Origin: Siphonodentalium dalli
Taxonomy: Eukaryota; Mollusca; Scaphopoda; Gadilida; Siphonodentaliidae
Direction: 5' to 3'
NCBI GenBank assembly: GCA_032622095.1
Contig: CP136067.1
Coordinates: 53,485,899 to 53,549,898, forward strand
DNA length: 64,000 nt
The notes below the pieces were generated by a model that worked only from the letters and a program-made list of their open reading frames with translations, was not told the DNA's origin and did not search any database. The position numbers were made by a program, and so were the translations under genes. This document shows positions 1 through 11,600 of the stretch, piece by piece (position 1 is the first letter of the stretch; each line of letters opens with the position of its first letter).

Positions 1-71
1 ATAGGAATAAATGATTTCCCCAATAATTCTATATTGAGTTCTATCATGATTCACACGTTTTGTATTAGCGA

Positions 72-735
72 ATGAGTGTTTTGACAAATCCGTTGCATTC
101 TGCGTTGGCACATTTGTTGAAATTGGAATAGACGCAACATCCCTAAAAGGTTCAGATGCCTGTGATGCATCCGTTAAGTTGTGTCCATTAACACACTCAA
201 TGGAGAGATTCTATTTTCAATTCAAAGCAAGCCCCAATGCATACCTTATATATGGCATGGACGTGCATGCGTCATGTTATTTTCTTGTTTTCAATTGATC
301 AAATATGGCAGCTTGGACATTAAAGCAGAGGGAATTTGACTTTTACAGTAATGCCCTAATTAATCAACTCCATAACCACAGCAGAATTATGGGTAATTTT
401 TCAGGATTTAGTCGGAAATATGGCTTGTTGCCATTCATCGGAAAGCTCTCGCCGAGAGCTTTCCGATGAATGGCAACAAGCCATATTTCCGACTAAATCC
501 TGAAAATTTACCCATAATTCTGCTGTGGTTATGGAGTCGATTAATTAGGGCATTACTGTATTTATGAGAATAAAGACTGACATGTAGATGTTGGGATTTG
601 ACAGGTTATTATCATAGAATTCATCTGTAACAGATAGATTAGTCTGCAATATTGCATTTATGACAAATAAAACTTAGTGGCATTCTAACGGGCCGACGCA
701 ACAAAGGCATGCAACGGATTTGTCAAAGCACCACC
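72..735. repeat. Inverted-repeat transposon, copy 1 (interrupted)
   Basis: Bases 81-98 (TTGACAAATCCGTTGCAT) recur as the reverse complement at 709-726, which marks the two ends of a short DNA element. It is interrupted at a TA by the palindromic MITE at 346-558. A second, uninterrupted copy of the same family lies at 4706-5050. No protein is encoded. The superfamily is not clear. Confidence 0.65.
346..558. mobile_element. Palindromic Tc1/mariner-like MITE, copy 1
   Basis: This is a nearly perfect 213-bp palindrome whose arms meet near 452. It starts CAGTAATGCCCTAA and ends with the reverse complement, and both ends abut the dinucleotide TA. A TA duplication with CAGT termini is typical of Tc1/mariner-derived MITEs. 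Related copies are at 1918, 3833, 29178, 38290 and 60279. It has no coding capacity and depends on a transposase elsewhere. It is inserted in the older element at 72-735. Confidence 0.85.
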
Positions 736-768
736 TGACTAAGCAATAAAAATCTGTAGAAGTATGAT

Positions 769-1700
769 ATAAACACCTCTAAAAAAGTAATTCCCCCCAC
801 TCATATAATACCCTGTATCTCCTATGTTTCTCACCCGATCGCATTGAAATTTTGAAGAATTGAGAACATGGTAAATGCAGTACATTGTGGGAGTTAAATA
901 TCTCAAAAATAATTAATTCTTGATTACAAATACTTCAAAATTTGTAATAATTGCAAATACCATACAAATACAGAATATGATTACCCCATCCCTGATATTT
1001 CTACGAGCGACATGAGTTAACCCTTTGAGTGCCAGGTCTGATTTTTGTATCAACCCATATACCCTGTGCCAATGCATTCTCTTATATATGCGAGTCGACC
1101 ATAGGTCGCCTCGCATATATAAGAGAATGCATTGGCTTAACAATTTTTTTTTGTTTGTTTTTTTTAATAAATTTTTTACAATTTTAATATATTTTATTAT
1201 ATTCTTTAACAGACTTATTGTGTAGGTTTAGGGCCGATAATATCGGCCCCTGGCACTCAAAGGGTTAAGGAGGTGTTTACATCAAACACATCTATGGTAA
1301 TAACCCCAAGGCCTTGCTTGGTCCGCCATATGGGACAGGCACCCATTCAAGTTAATGCAGTTGTCCAAATATGGGGGTGGTTCAAAATCATGCCCCTAAA
1401 TTCCCACAGAATGGCAACAGGTCACGATCAAGAAAATCCCAAGCAGTTATAAGGCCACTGACACTTAAGAAACACTGATCACCCAGTTATCCCATCAACA
1501 CGCAATTTTGATGAATGTCAAAGTTATCAAGCGATGTTCAGAAGAAGGTTAGAAAATTGTCGGGTTAATTGACTCCCACAATGTCCTGCAATTACCATGT
1601 TCTCAATTCGTTCAAATTTTCAATGTGATCGGGTGAACGACAGGAGATACAGGGTATTATTATACGAAGGGGGGACCTATTTTTTCTGAGGTGTTTATAA
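769..1700. repeat. Inverted-repeat element with about 130-bp arms
   Basis: The arm at 769-895 recurs inverted at about 1578-1700. Both ends read ATAAACACCTC outward and share a 'ccctgtatctcct' block and a 'gagaacatggtaa' block. The middle holds a TTAA-flanked element (1017-1268). No open frame of note is present. The superfamily is not assigned. Confidence 0.7.
1017..1268. mobile_element. piggyBac-like MITE, 'GAGTGCCAGG' terminus family
   Basis: The element is bounded by TTAA and has inverted termini TTAACCCTTTGAGTGCCAGG. TTAA targets followed by CCCTTT are characteristic of piggyBac-type elements. Inside, 1068-1136 forms a 27-bp perfect stem plus a 5-bp apical stem. An inverted copy of the same family lies at 34057-34280. 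It encodes no protein. Confidence 0.75.
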
Positions 1701-1917
1701 CGTACCTTCTAATTCACCTAATATAATCGTTTGTGTCAATACAGACACAAGCCACAGATGCAGCCATCATGGTATAAGATATGTCAGAGCTGATTTGACC
1801 TGTTAATCATGCGTAAAGAAATTTATTAAAGCGACTCAAGGCCTTCACAGTAAGTTAATGTGAATAACATGAATTTTATAAGTCTGTAAAACAAGTGTCA
1901 TCAACAAGTGCAATAAT

Positions 1918-2030
1918 GCCCTAAATAATCGACTCCTTAACCACAGCAGAATTATGGGTAATTTTTCAGGATTTAGTAGGAAATATGGCTTGTTGCCATT
2001 CATCGGAAAGCTCTCAGTTGATTATTTAGG
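1918..2030. mobile_element. Palindromic Tc1/mariner-like MITE, single arm
   Basis: One arm of the family at 346-558 is present, from 'aatgccctaa' to the 'gaaagctctc' centre. The second arm is reduced to a short 'gattattta' remnant, so the palindrome has collapsed by internal deletion. Confidence 0.7.
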
Positions 2031-2197
2031 TCTACTAGTAGAACGCAAAACCTATACAAAATGATTGAAAGCTCCATTGAATGTCATCAGTGGTGAACAT
2101 CCATACCAAATTTCATTGATATCCAACAACTGATGGTTAAGACATCTGCTATGATGGACCAACAGAGGATCGGATGTATTTCCTTCTGTCATGGGGG

Positions 2198-2470
2198 TAT
2201 GGTAACTCTCCAATAACGTTATTTTGCATATCAAATCCGTTGTTATGTAAACATTACTGTTACAGTGGCATTATCAATCACAGTCCAATTAGATACCGAA
2301 GTTATTAAAACTAAACGGTAAAAATATTCTGAAAATCAGATTAAGACCAAAATATTTTAACTTAAAAGTTACAACCCGATTTAGCAATGTTTGTTGACAA
2401 ATCACTAACAACTTTGTTTACATAACAATGGTTTCAACACTCGAAATTTCGTTATTGGAAAGCTATCAAT
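2198..2470. repeat. Inverted repeat with about 50-bp imperfect arms
   Basis: Bases 2203-2256 (around 'ccaataacgttatt' and 'gttgttatgtaaac') recur inverted at about 2415-2468. The structure resembles a short foldback MITE of unknown family. No coding potential is seen. Confidence 0.5.
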
Positions 2471-2580
2471 AATTAGTATTAGAACAAAGTTTATCTAATT
2501 CTCAATGTCCTTGGTGGTGATATTTTTAACCGTTGATATAATTTGTACACATTCACTCGCTGCGAGTGCCCTGGCTCACT

Positions 2581-2981
2581 TTAACCCTTTACCCAACAGA
2601 ACGGCCCTGTGCCAATGCATTCTCTTATATATGCGAGTCGACCATAAGTCGCCTCGCATATATAAGAGAATGCATTGGCTTAACACATTAAAAATTATAA
2701 AATTGTTAACGAATGTAAGAAAAAATGGTAAAAAGTGTTAAAAAAAAGATTTTTTTTAGGCCAATGCATTCTCTTATATATGCGAGGCAACCTATGGTCG
2801 ACTCGCATATATAAGAGAATGCATTGGCACAGGGTATAACTGTAACTATCACAATGTGGTCAATGAGCCGGTTCCAATGATATCAATATTTGTATGGTTC
2901 TATTGAGACAGACCGAAGATAGTTTAGGCTGTTGAAGCTTTATTTGGCCGGTTTTGGCCGGTTTGTTGGGTAAAGGGTTAA
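2581..2981. mobile_element. piggyBac-like MITE, 'ACCCAACA' terminus family, copy 1
   Basis: The 401-bp element starts TTAACCCTTTACCCAACA and ends with the reverse complement, flanked by TTAA. It carries two copies of the 69-nt hairpin (2611-2679 and 2760-2828) in opposite orientation, separated by an AT-rich spacer. A 'ggccggttttggccgg' motif lies next to the right end. Copies in the opposite orientation are at 33439 and 55986. Confidence 0.8.
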
Positions 2982-3832
2982 GCAGCATATTGCATAATAG
3001 AAGCCATCAAATCGGTGCAAAATCAATGCATAAATGGAATTTGATGGAACAGAAAATTGTATGAAATCAGCAATAACGCTTGATATGAACACATGAAAAT
3101 AACAGTGAAATATGTTTTGATCTTCAGTGATGAGTACAAGTATATATTTTATGACATACATATGCCAATAAGACATGATTATTCAAAGTGGCATGCTAGT
3201 CGTACGGTATACTCTCTAAGTAAATGCTGGTACATGTATATTACAATGATAAAGAGTCATATAAACTACAATCACTAAATTAAAGCATGTAATTGCTCAC
3301 TTTTATCATGTTCGAGGGATCAAACAAGGCGATAAGATAGGAACATGAAACGCATATCGTTGGTGGGCTTCAAAAGTGTTGTATCTGGCTTTTTGGCATG
3401 CAAGTTCTGTTTCTGCAGATTTAGTATACACAGGTTCGATTACATAAGATCACAGAGAACTTTTCAATTTTTCAAGTATAAACATTATTTTTCGAGAAAA
3501 ATAGTTTTCTAAAATGTAAAATCAGGGATTCCCGCAAAATTTTAAGTTTAAACCCTAAAATGTTGAATGTCCTATTTTCGGTGGGATAATTCTGATTAGG
3601 TTGCTTTGAAGAGGTATGGCTGGAGGGCATTTCCTCCTTATCCTGAATGACGAGGACTCATCGAACCAGCAGAAATTGTCAAAAGTAAAATGAATTGCAC
3701 AAAGTGGTAATTTTCACTTCTAAAATGTCATATAAAACAATAAAATCATGTTTTTCTCATCAACCAGTAGAGATATGAATATGAAAGTTTATCTTGTATA
3801 AGAACTGTGGTAAAAGGACAATGATGCAAAGG
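2982..3832. other. No recognisable feature
   Basis: The stretch is AT-rich and unique-looking. Short ORFs at 2940-3176 and 3093-3278 overlap on opposite strands, have no recognisable motif and are judged to be chance. Confidence 0.5.
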
Positions 3833-4022
3833 TATTATGCCCTAAATAATCGACTCCTTAACCACAGCAGAATTATGGGTAATTATTTAGGATTTAGTCG
3901 GAAATATGGCATGTTGCCATTCATCGGATGAACAGCAACAAGCCATATTTCCGACTAAATCCTGAAAAATTACCCATAATTCTGCTGTGGTTAAGGAGTC
4001 GATTATTTAGGGCATTACTGTA
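3833..4022. mobile_element. Palindromic Tc1/mariner-like MITE, copy
   Basis: Both arms are present, but about 25 bp around the palindrome centre are missing compared with the copy at 346-558. The right end reads 'agggcattactg' followed by TA. The left terminus has decayed. Confidence 0.8.
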
Positions 4023-4586
4023 TCTGGCAGATACCAATGCTATTTCCAGAGATAAATAATAAAAATTTGTGTCTCGGATGAAATTTGATGTTTGGAGGAT
4101 ACAACTTTTTAGAAACCCACCGACATTTAACCTGAAAGACTAAAAATATTGATATATTTCAACATGGGCTCAGCATTGCTTTATGTGCAAACATTTGTCA
4201 AATTCATATTGCAATGGTCATGTTTCAATCAGATGGCACATTCAGATGTCCATCAACTCAGATGACATTTGAAGATCAGTCCCAATTATCCTACATTTTC
4301 ACAGGGGCATGTGTCATTAAAACAAGTAAAGTATATTTTTAAATAATATGTAAGTTTAAAATGAGCATGCCACTTTTAAAAATGCATCGCTATACAATAC
4401 ATATGTATGTGTTATAACTTAGATATATTTTAATTTATATTTTACTTGTTTTATGTCCATGTCACAGTTTGAACCGACTGCTGCTTCATCCAGACCAGCC
4501 TATAATGATGGTATTTTTATTCCTGGGATGTAAATAAGTAAGCAATTGCTCATTTTAATTGGGAGGATTGAGGACAATATGACGCT
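4023..4586. other. No recognisable feature
   Basis: AT-rich sequence without convincing ORFs or repeats that I can recognise. Confidence 0.4.
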
Positions 4587-4700
4587 TTAACCCTTTCTTT
4601 ACTAAATTGATTCTCCAACTCAGTTTTAAGAGTATAGGGTCTATTATTCATCTGGATAGATGTTCAGACAATAAGCAGACAAGAGACAGAGAAACAGATA
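4587..4700. repeat. Fragment of the 'TTAACCCTTTCTTTACTAAA' element
   Basis: The left end (TTAACCCTTTCTTTACTAAA) and about 90 bp of interior match complete copies of this TTAA-ended family at 47641 and 55535. The rest is missing where the next repeat begins. Confidence 0.6.
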
Positions 4701-4705
4701 AAGTA

Positions 4706-5050
4706 GTGTTCAGACAACTGCGTTCCTTACCTTATATGGCGTGCAACATGACATATCTTGTTTTCAATAGATAAAAGATTGTGGCTGTCTTTTAAGCGAA
4801 GGAAAATAGACTTATATTTATGTCAATATACAGTGTTAGTTATTTGGATTTGACAGGTTAACATTATCATACAATTAATTTATTAGATCGTTTGATTTGC
4901 AATATTGCCATTATTCCAATTTCGAACTTATTAGCTGCAATTATTAATCGGAAGCTCCCAGTACACGCTTGTGTGAATGGCTTAACACAGACAACGGATC
5001 GTATCAACGCAACATACAGACCAAGGCACAGACTCGTCTGAACACTCCTT
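4706..5050. repeat. Inverted-repeat transposon, copy 2 (uninterrupted)
   Basis: This matches 230-735 in order: 'ccttatatggc', a 'catgacatatcttgttttcaat' block, 'gatttgacaggtta' and the end with 'caacggat'. Where copy 1 has the MITE at 346-558, this copy reads straight through a single TA ('gacttatatttatg'). It therefore preserves the pre-insertion site. Confidence 0.65.
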
Positions 5051-5769
5051 TAGCAGTTGACCACATGTACAATAATAATAACTATCTCACTTATTTTTAA
5101 ATATTTTATGTATCTAACTACTCTTATGTTCCAAATAAACGTTCAGGTTGGAAATCCTCATAATTTTTAATAAACGTGCATGCAGAGGTTCATTGCAAGA
5201 TCTTAATCATTAATGTCCCAGGGGAAATATATGGCCGACCAAATACAGATGCATGTAAAAAATACATGTGTAGGATTCACGCTGGTGGTGGCAAAATTGG
5301 CCAATGGCCATATTTTTTAGAAAATGGTCTAAGAAAATTACTTATGGCCAAAAAGTTTCAAGCCTTTGCCTCACAAAATAACCAGATATCACTAAACCCC
5401 TCATACACTCGTTAATAATGAGTATAACTGCTGGCCTGAGTATGTTTAGATAGCAATTTACCAGAAGTAGCCCATATACTTTAAAGGGCCAAAGTTTTCG
5501 TAAAATTGCCAAAACAATTCTCAAATGGTCAGAAAATTGGGCAAATGAATTTTCTGGCCTGGGTGGAGCCAGTACACGTACCTTTGGCATAAATTGAAAG
5601 TATTGAATGGAGTCTAAATATTGATGAAGATTTACATTTGCTTCAGATACACATTTGTCAAAATATGAACAAACAAGCAGTCGAAGACGACGGTATCCCC
5701 TGCCGAATTGTGCAGTTGGGGAAGCGCATTCTCAATAATGTTTGTGTTCTCAATATTTGCTAAACAAGA
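5051..5769. other. No gene seen
   Basis: Short overlapping ORFs at 5176-5415 (+) and 5342-5590 (-) have no motif and look random. A local repeat of 'ggccaaa/aattgcc' words is present, without clear element ends. Confidence 0.4.
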
Positions 5770-6290
5770 GGTGGGATTTTGTCAAAAAGACTGGCTTTCG
5801 AACTCATTTTAGGAACTGAAATTTGTGGAAATTAGCCATGTGACTTGCACCAAAAATAATAAACAAAGACCAATAACTCTGCTAAAAATATCCGGCCGGA
5901 CCTGGTTTGCGAACTCGTTCTAGATACTGGTCATGTGAACTCATATACCAAAAATCTTTGACATTTGTGGAAATGAGCCCTGTGACGTCGTCCATTTGCA
6001 CACAAAAAAATAAACAAAGTCCAATAACTCTGCTGAAAATATCCGGCCGGACCTGGTGTGCGAACACGTTCTAGATACTGGTCAAGTGAACTCATATACC
6101 AAATATCTTTGAAATCCGTTGAGATTTGTGGAAATGAGCCCTGTGACGTCGTCTATTTGCTATTTGGTAAATTCGACAAAAATAATAAACAAAGTCCAAT
6201 AACTCCGGTAAAAATACCCGGCCGAACCTGGCTTGCGAACTCATTCTAGGTAATGGTCAGGTGAACTCATATACCAAAAATCTTTGAAAT
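5770..6290. repeat. Tandem repeat, about 150-175 bp units, 3-4 copies
   Basis: The words 'aaacaaagtccaataactc', 'atccggccggacctgg' and 'tagatactggtca' recur in the same order. The 'caataactc' word falls at 5871, 6022 and 6197. ORFs crossing the array are by-products of the repetition. Confidence 0.75.
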
Positions 6291-6608
6291 ACATTTGTTC
6301 AAGTTATGACTCTTACAAATTCGGGACGGACAGAACCCATTTCTATATCCCCTGCAAATTTTCAATTTGGCGGGGAATAATAAATTTTAAATTTTATTTA
6401 GGTCGGCGACAGCAGACTACTGAAACCTTGAAATTTCATGTTTGCAAAGTTATTTCTGTTAAAGTACAGTACCATACACGTCTCTTTAATGTAGCTTGCC
6501 CATGAGACATACATAAGCATTATGCAGGGCAGATCTATTCTACGAAAATACTAAACATGCATGCACGTTTATTTGAAACACAAGAGTAATTTCAAACACT
6601 AGACTGAT

Positions 6609-6911
6609 ATGAAAGGTGTAGTTTTCATAGGTTTGAGGAGCTATCTATCGTGGAAACGTCAACATAAGAGAAAACCATCTGCATTTTACTCATACATGTA
6701 CAGTGTTTAGTTGTAAATATGTTTATACTTGCAGTCCTATCTCATTGATAATATATGGATAATTAAATATGAACAAAATTGGAGGAATATACCAGATTTC
6801 CATACCTGTGGAACTGATAAATAAAGTGCACGGAAAGGGGCAGAAGGTTATCTTGAAGGTTAAGTTTCCAGGATAGAGAGCTGCAAAACATACAAAAACT
6901 ACACCTTTCAC
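6609..6911. repeat. Foldback element with about 50-bp arms
   Basis: Bases 6609-6660 ('tgaaaggtgtagttttcat...', 'gagctatctatcgtggaaac') recur inverted at about 6860-6911. This is a small palindromic element of unknown family without coding capacity. Confidence 0.65.
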
Positions 6912-7939
6912 TGCACTGATTCATATGTGGAAAGGTTTCAAAAGGAGTGCTTTGACATTATTTTGGAATCTGCTAGGGTTAGGCAGGAATCCGTTCATAA
7001 CACAGGGATAATTGCATAATTTTATGAATATTAATATTTCATTACCTTTGATAAAATTGTCATGTTTTTTTTTAAAATAAGCTGTCATTTCATGTGGAGA
7101 CTGTATACATAGCAAGTGTTCTGTTGTAGATGACAATAGCAGATAAATCCAAATAAAACCCTTTCTACACTAAATTCTCATTGACGAGTAGTTCCCTTAG
7201 GAAATGTTCACAGGATCCCATGGTATATCTATATATAAATGTCTTTTTAAAAATTTACAAAATTAAAACTGGACAAATTGCATCCACGGAAGGACGGACA
7301 AACAGATTCCAGTATAACTATATCACAGTTTAAACTTGAAGAATCAGAATACTGTAATATTCTATATATGATACGGGGGAAAACCACCCAGTGGTGGAAC
7401 AGCTACATGTAGATATGCTAAACAAGTTTCTACATTGTTTACCAGCAGATTATTCTTCAGCTATGGTATTCATATAATTATCAATACAGCTTTTTCGGAT
7501 CGGATGCTCTCATTTTGTCATGTACAACAGAAAACGAAACATTGTTTTAGACCTAGATGCAGGTTTCGCATGAGTCCAGCTAATGATTTATAACATAGAA
7601 TTTCTCTGCAAGTGATGAACATTTCCTAAATTTCACCTTTTGTCATCCTGCGCATTGCATCTAGAATCTGAATTTTTTATGATATATAAATTGCTCTTAA
7701 TATGAACAAGATGAATTTATTATAACTTCCCTGGAGGCAGTGAATTAAAAGTTCTTTTCCATAATTTTCATAAAAGTATAAACAATGTTTTTGATATTTC
7801 CAACTGAATGATTCTTAATTTTTTAACAATAACCACATGCACCAATATTCAATAGCTTTGCCAATATTTTTTAGAATTCCATGTTGAAATATCAGTAACT
7901 ATAGCAAAACATGTATCTAGGCATTAAATATATGCTTAA
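6912..7939. other. AT-rich spacer with short repeat scraps
   Basis: Bases 7160-7215 match the TTAA-ended 'ctttctttactaaa' family. Bases 7255-7350 ('ggacaaattgcatccacgga...cagattccagtata') match the 3' part of the repeat at 14510-15290. No gene is seen. Confidence 0.45.
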
Positions 7940-8452
7940 TCAGGTCAGGCACATCCTGAATTCCACTATTATAGTGGTATATGACCATTACCGTTTTGTG
8001 AATTTGATAAAAGAGGGATAATCCAAAATCATATTTCACAAAAATTATTGAAAATCATTGTCGCACTAATTCACTATTATACATATATTTTGTCCAGGAG
8101 AATGATTAATTATGTCGGCACATGATAAGCAACTCAATTAGCATTCAATTAGTTTAAATGTTGTTATGAAGGAGCGATTGAGTCATCCTGCTATTGTCAT
8201 TCAGAAAGGCATATATTAGTATATTTAATATTGAATAACAAAGCTGGCGCAAAAGATTGCACAACAAATTTTGTCAGACGACTGTTCATTCGCTGCGATA
8301 TTGTTAAGAGTGAAATTTGGCTGCGCACTGGTATGCGCCATCTTCTATTCCCAACGCAAATACAAGAAACATGAATATGTTATGTTCATTTACCACTATA
8401 ATAGTGGAATACCAATATAATAGTGGAATTCAGGATGTGCCTGACATGTTAA
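7940..8452. mobile_element. Inverted-repeat element, 'TCAGGCACATCCTGAATTCC' ends
   Basis: The left end at about 7945 (TCAGGCACATCCTGAATTCC followed by ACTATTATAGTGG) recurs inverted at about 8415-8450. A relative lies at 60250-60985. It is a non-coding MITE-sized element, and the superfamily and target duplication are unclear. Confidence 0.7.
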
Positions 8453-8689
8453 TGTCTCATCTTCACAAGTTATGCAGAGTTATTAATCCTAGGGTGAGTT
8501 AAATTATGAGAAGAATTTCACCTCCTTTTCGGAGCATATTTAAAAAAGATCATATATATAAATAGAGCTCTGAAGAAAACAAAATGCATGATACATGTAT
8601 AAAGGAGGTGAAGTTCCATCTTGTAGCTTAATGTACATAGTAAAGACAACTCTGCAAATGGAAATCAGAACATTATTTAATTTATTAAG
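8453..8689. other. 3' flank of the minus-strand zinc-knuckle gene
   Basis: A canonical AATAAA on the minus strand at 8686-8681 comes only three bases after the TGA stop. If it is used, the 3' UTR would be unusually short. A 12-bp inverted repeat ('ttcacctcctttt' at 8517 and its complement at 8601) lies further downstream. No other feature is visible. Confidence 0.4.
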
Positions 8690-11600
8690 TCAAGGCTCTT
8701 GCAGGATATTTTGAGCAAGGTCGTTAGCCATTTCTGATGAAATCTCAACAGAGTCTGGAACATTGACTCGGAAATGGTACACAGTTGAGACATCTAGCAA
8801 TCGATCAAGATCACTCTTACTAAGTTCAGCAATAACATGACTGTTTACATCATCGTCAATTTCCGTGACAATGTCAGCAGTATTGGTGCCATCAAGAGGA
8901 ATATAATTAGGGTCATCACAATTGGTTATTTCATTGAGCATTGTTGAACACTTTTCAGATTTAGAATCATTGCCAGTTTCAACAGACGTCACATCAATCA
9001 TATTTAAATATTCTCCATGTTCGTTCCGCAGAATTATTGCAGTATCAACAAAATTGTCGTCTGTATTCTCTTCACTGAGGCAAAATTCACTATCACGAAC
9101 AATATTTTCACCATCAACATTCAATGCGGAATAATAGCCCGGGCACTGATTGCTTGAATCCTTATTGCTCATTAATATTTCGTATAGATCTTCGAAGTCA
9201 TTATGTTCAAACGATTCATCAATTTCAGCTGGATCACCTATTGTATATAAATGCGTCTCACTGTTGTTGTCAAATGCTCGAGCAAGAACAATCTCAGAGC
9301 CAAGATCCATTAATTGTTCATTGCTATCAGTTTCGGATAACACATTGAATGAAGGACGGTCATGCGGCATACACCTACTGTTAGCCGCTAGAGGTTCAGA
9401 AGAACATACAGAATTACATAATTCTGGATCTGCGATATCATCAGCACTTCTTGGTCCTAAACATATGAAGTCTGCTGGTGGAACTGGCACATTATCAACA
9501 ACCAGACAATCAAAATGATGTGACTTGGACTTTGATTGGACAATGTACTTAGTTTTCTTACGAGTATCTAGCACTTGAGAATAGGCCCAATCACATTGAA
9601 GTTTTTCGTCAATGTTACATGTAAGCGAGTCATCGTCTTTGCATTCACTTTGAGCCCCCGGGGTCCCAGCACCAACAAGAAAGACGAGATCTGAATCTTT
9701 ACAAGAACACATATCTCCACCGTTTTCTCTATCCGGTTCATCTGCACAGAAGACAGAAGCACTAGACTTCAATTTATTGCCACTATTATAAACTTTTTTG
9801 TTCACATTCATTGATTTTGATGAATCACATTCAACATTGAGTTTGGAATCACAACCACCACAATTGTTATCTCCAACTAGTATATCACGCACTATTGAAC
9901 TCTCATCTTCTAATCGTTTTGTATCTAAAATATCACAACGACAATGAGCACCATTTTCGTACATCCTTATAGCATGTGAAGGCCAAATTTGATGCACATT
10001 TCGGATGATCTTTCTGAAGGCACGATTTTTCAATATTCCTTTATTACTTCTTTCCTTCTTTTTCGCAATTGTTCTGACTGGACTGTGAACCAATTCACAT
10101 TTTTTATTCACTTCCTTCTCTTGTTGGAGCTCAGAGAATTTTTGAGAGAGAGATTTCCTCCAGGAATGGAATGTCTTTGGCTTCAAAAGTTCTTGTGAAA
10201 TAAGTTTTGTAACTTTATTGCTTTTAGTAGGTGACATAGCTCTACTGCTATGAGAGGAATCTACAGTGGTCTCCCGTTGGTCAGTTTCCATTCCTTCCAT
10301 AATTATGTTTTGTGAACTATTGTTTTTATTGACAGAAACAGTTTTCATATTTTGATCAATAGTCTTGTTTGCATTAACAGCCGAGATGCATGAATATACT
10401 GGTAGCTGCATAGTTTGACCATCAGCAGCTACACCATTCATGCCACACGAAAGGAAATCGGTGAAATGCCGATTGCTGAGATCTTTCGGAGAATTATGCT
10501 GGGGGGTTCGATGCTTCAAAGGAGAAACTATACTATATTTAGGTTTTCGTGGTGTATCGTCTTGCTTATGAATACTACTGTATTCATTTTTCACAGGTGA
10601 TAGTTCTGGCCTAACACCGAAATCCTGCCAGAAATTATCGTTGGAATAACAGCTTGGAGAGCCACTGAGTTCGACACCAGGGATGAGCTCCAATTCCGGT
10701 GGAGCATCTTCAACAACATCATCACATTCCATTGCAATCCAATGATGCTTCAACGTATCAACCTTTTCAAGAATAGGTGGAGAAGGAAAACAATCCTTGT
10801 TGTTCTTCTTCGAGGTAGAAACTTTTAGGGACATGCATGAATTGGTATTCACAGGTAAAGGTATCTTCAGGCATGAATATTTCTCTAATATTTTACCCAG
10901 CTCCTCAATTTCATTGTCTTTATTTGGTGGATGATAGTCAGTCGGTAGTTTATTGCTATGAATTAAATCTAAACCAAAGAGAAAACTCTGCTGATCGTCA
11001 TCACAACAGATGTCGCTCTTTATTTTCGGAATAATCTTATGCTTCTCCGTAGTCCTTGATATGAGTTCAAGCAGGCACTTTTCTTTTTCTTTCAATAACC
11101 TTTTACCATCTTTCGTTAAAACGAGATTCTTGCATAATTTTTCAAGATTAAAGAAACTATTACCTCGGCTTGGTTTTTTTACTGGTGGTTTCTTTTTAAC
11201 AGGATGAACAGTCGTAGCTGTGGTACGTTTTCTCAATTTTCGCTGAGCCAAATTCCTTGTATACCTTAATTGACTGCAAGGATGTTTATGGTGCCTTTTC
11301 AGTGCTTCAGCAGAATTGAAAATTTTTGAGCAAACTGCACATTTTCTCTTCCTTTCAGGACGATTTTCTTTTCCTTTCTTCTTGTCTGAAGATGTAATGC
11401 TTTGAACTCCAGAAGGATTAATGTTATTTTGCAACCGGCTTGCATCGTCTGTTGGACAAGCCACATCAGAAGAATGCACAGAAGTCTGGTCTTTCTCAGA
11501 ACACTCATCACTCTGATTGACAGTGATACACCTACTTTTTGTATCAGTTTCATCACTAGTTATAGGTTTACAAGGCTTATTGGATTTACTTTGTTGTGTT

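Noticed and set aside
9150-9518. A 122-codon antisense frame at the 3' end of the zinc-knuckle gene
   Set aside because: Antisense shadow; no splice or promoter support and no motif.
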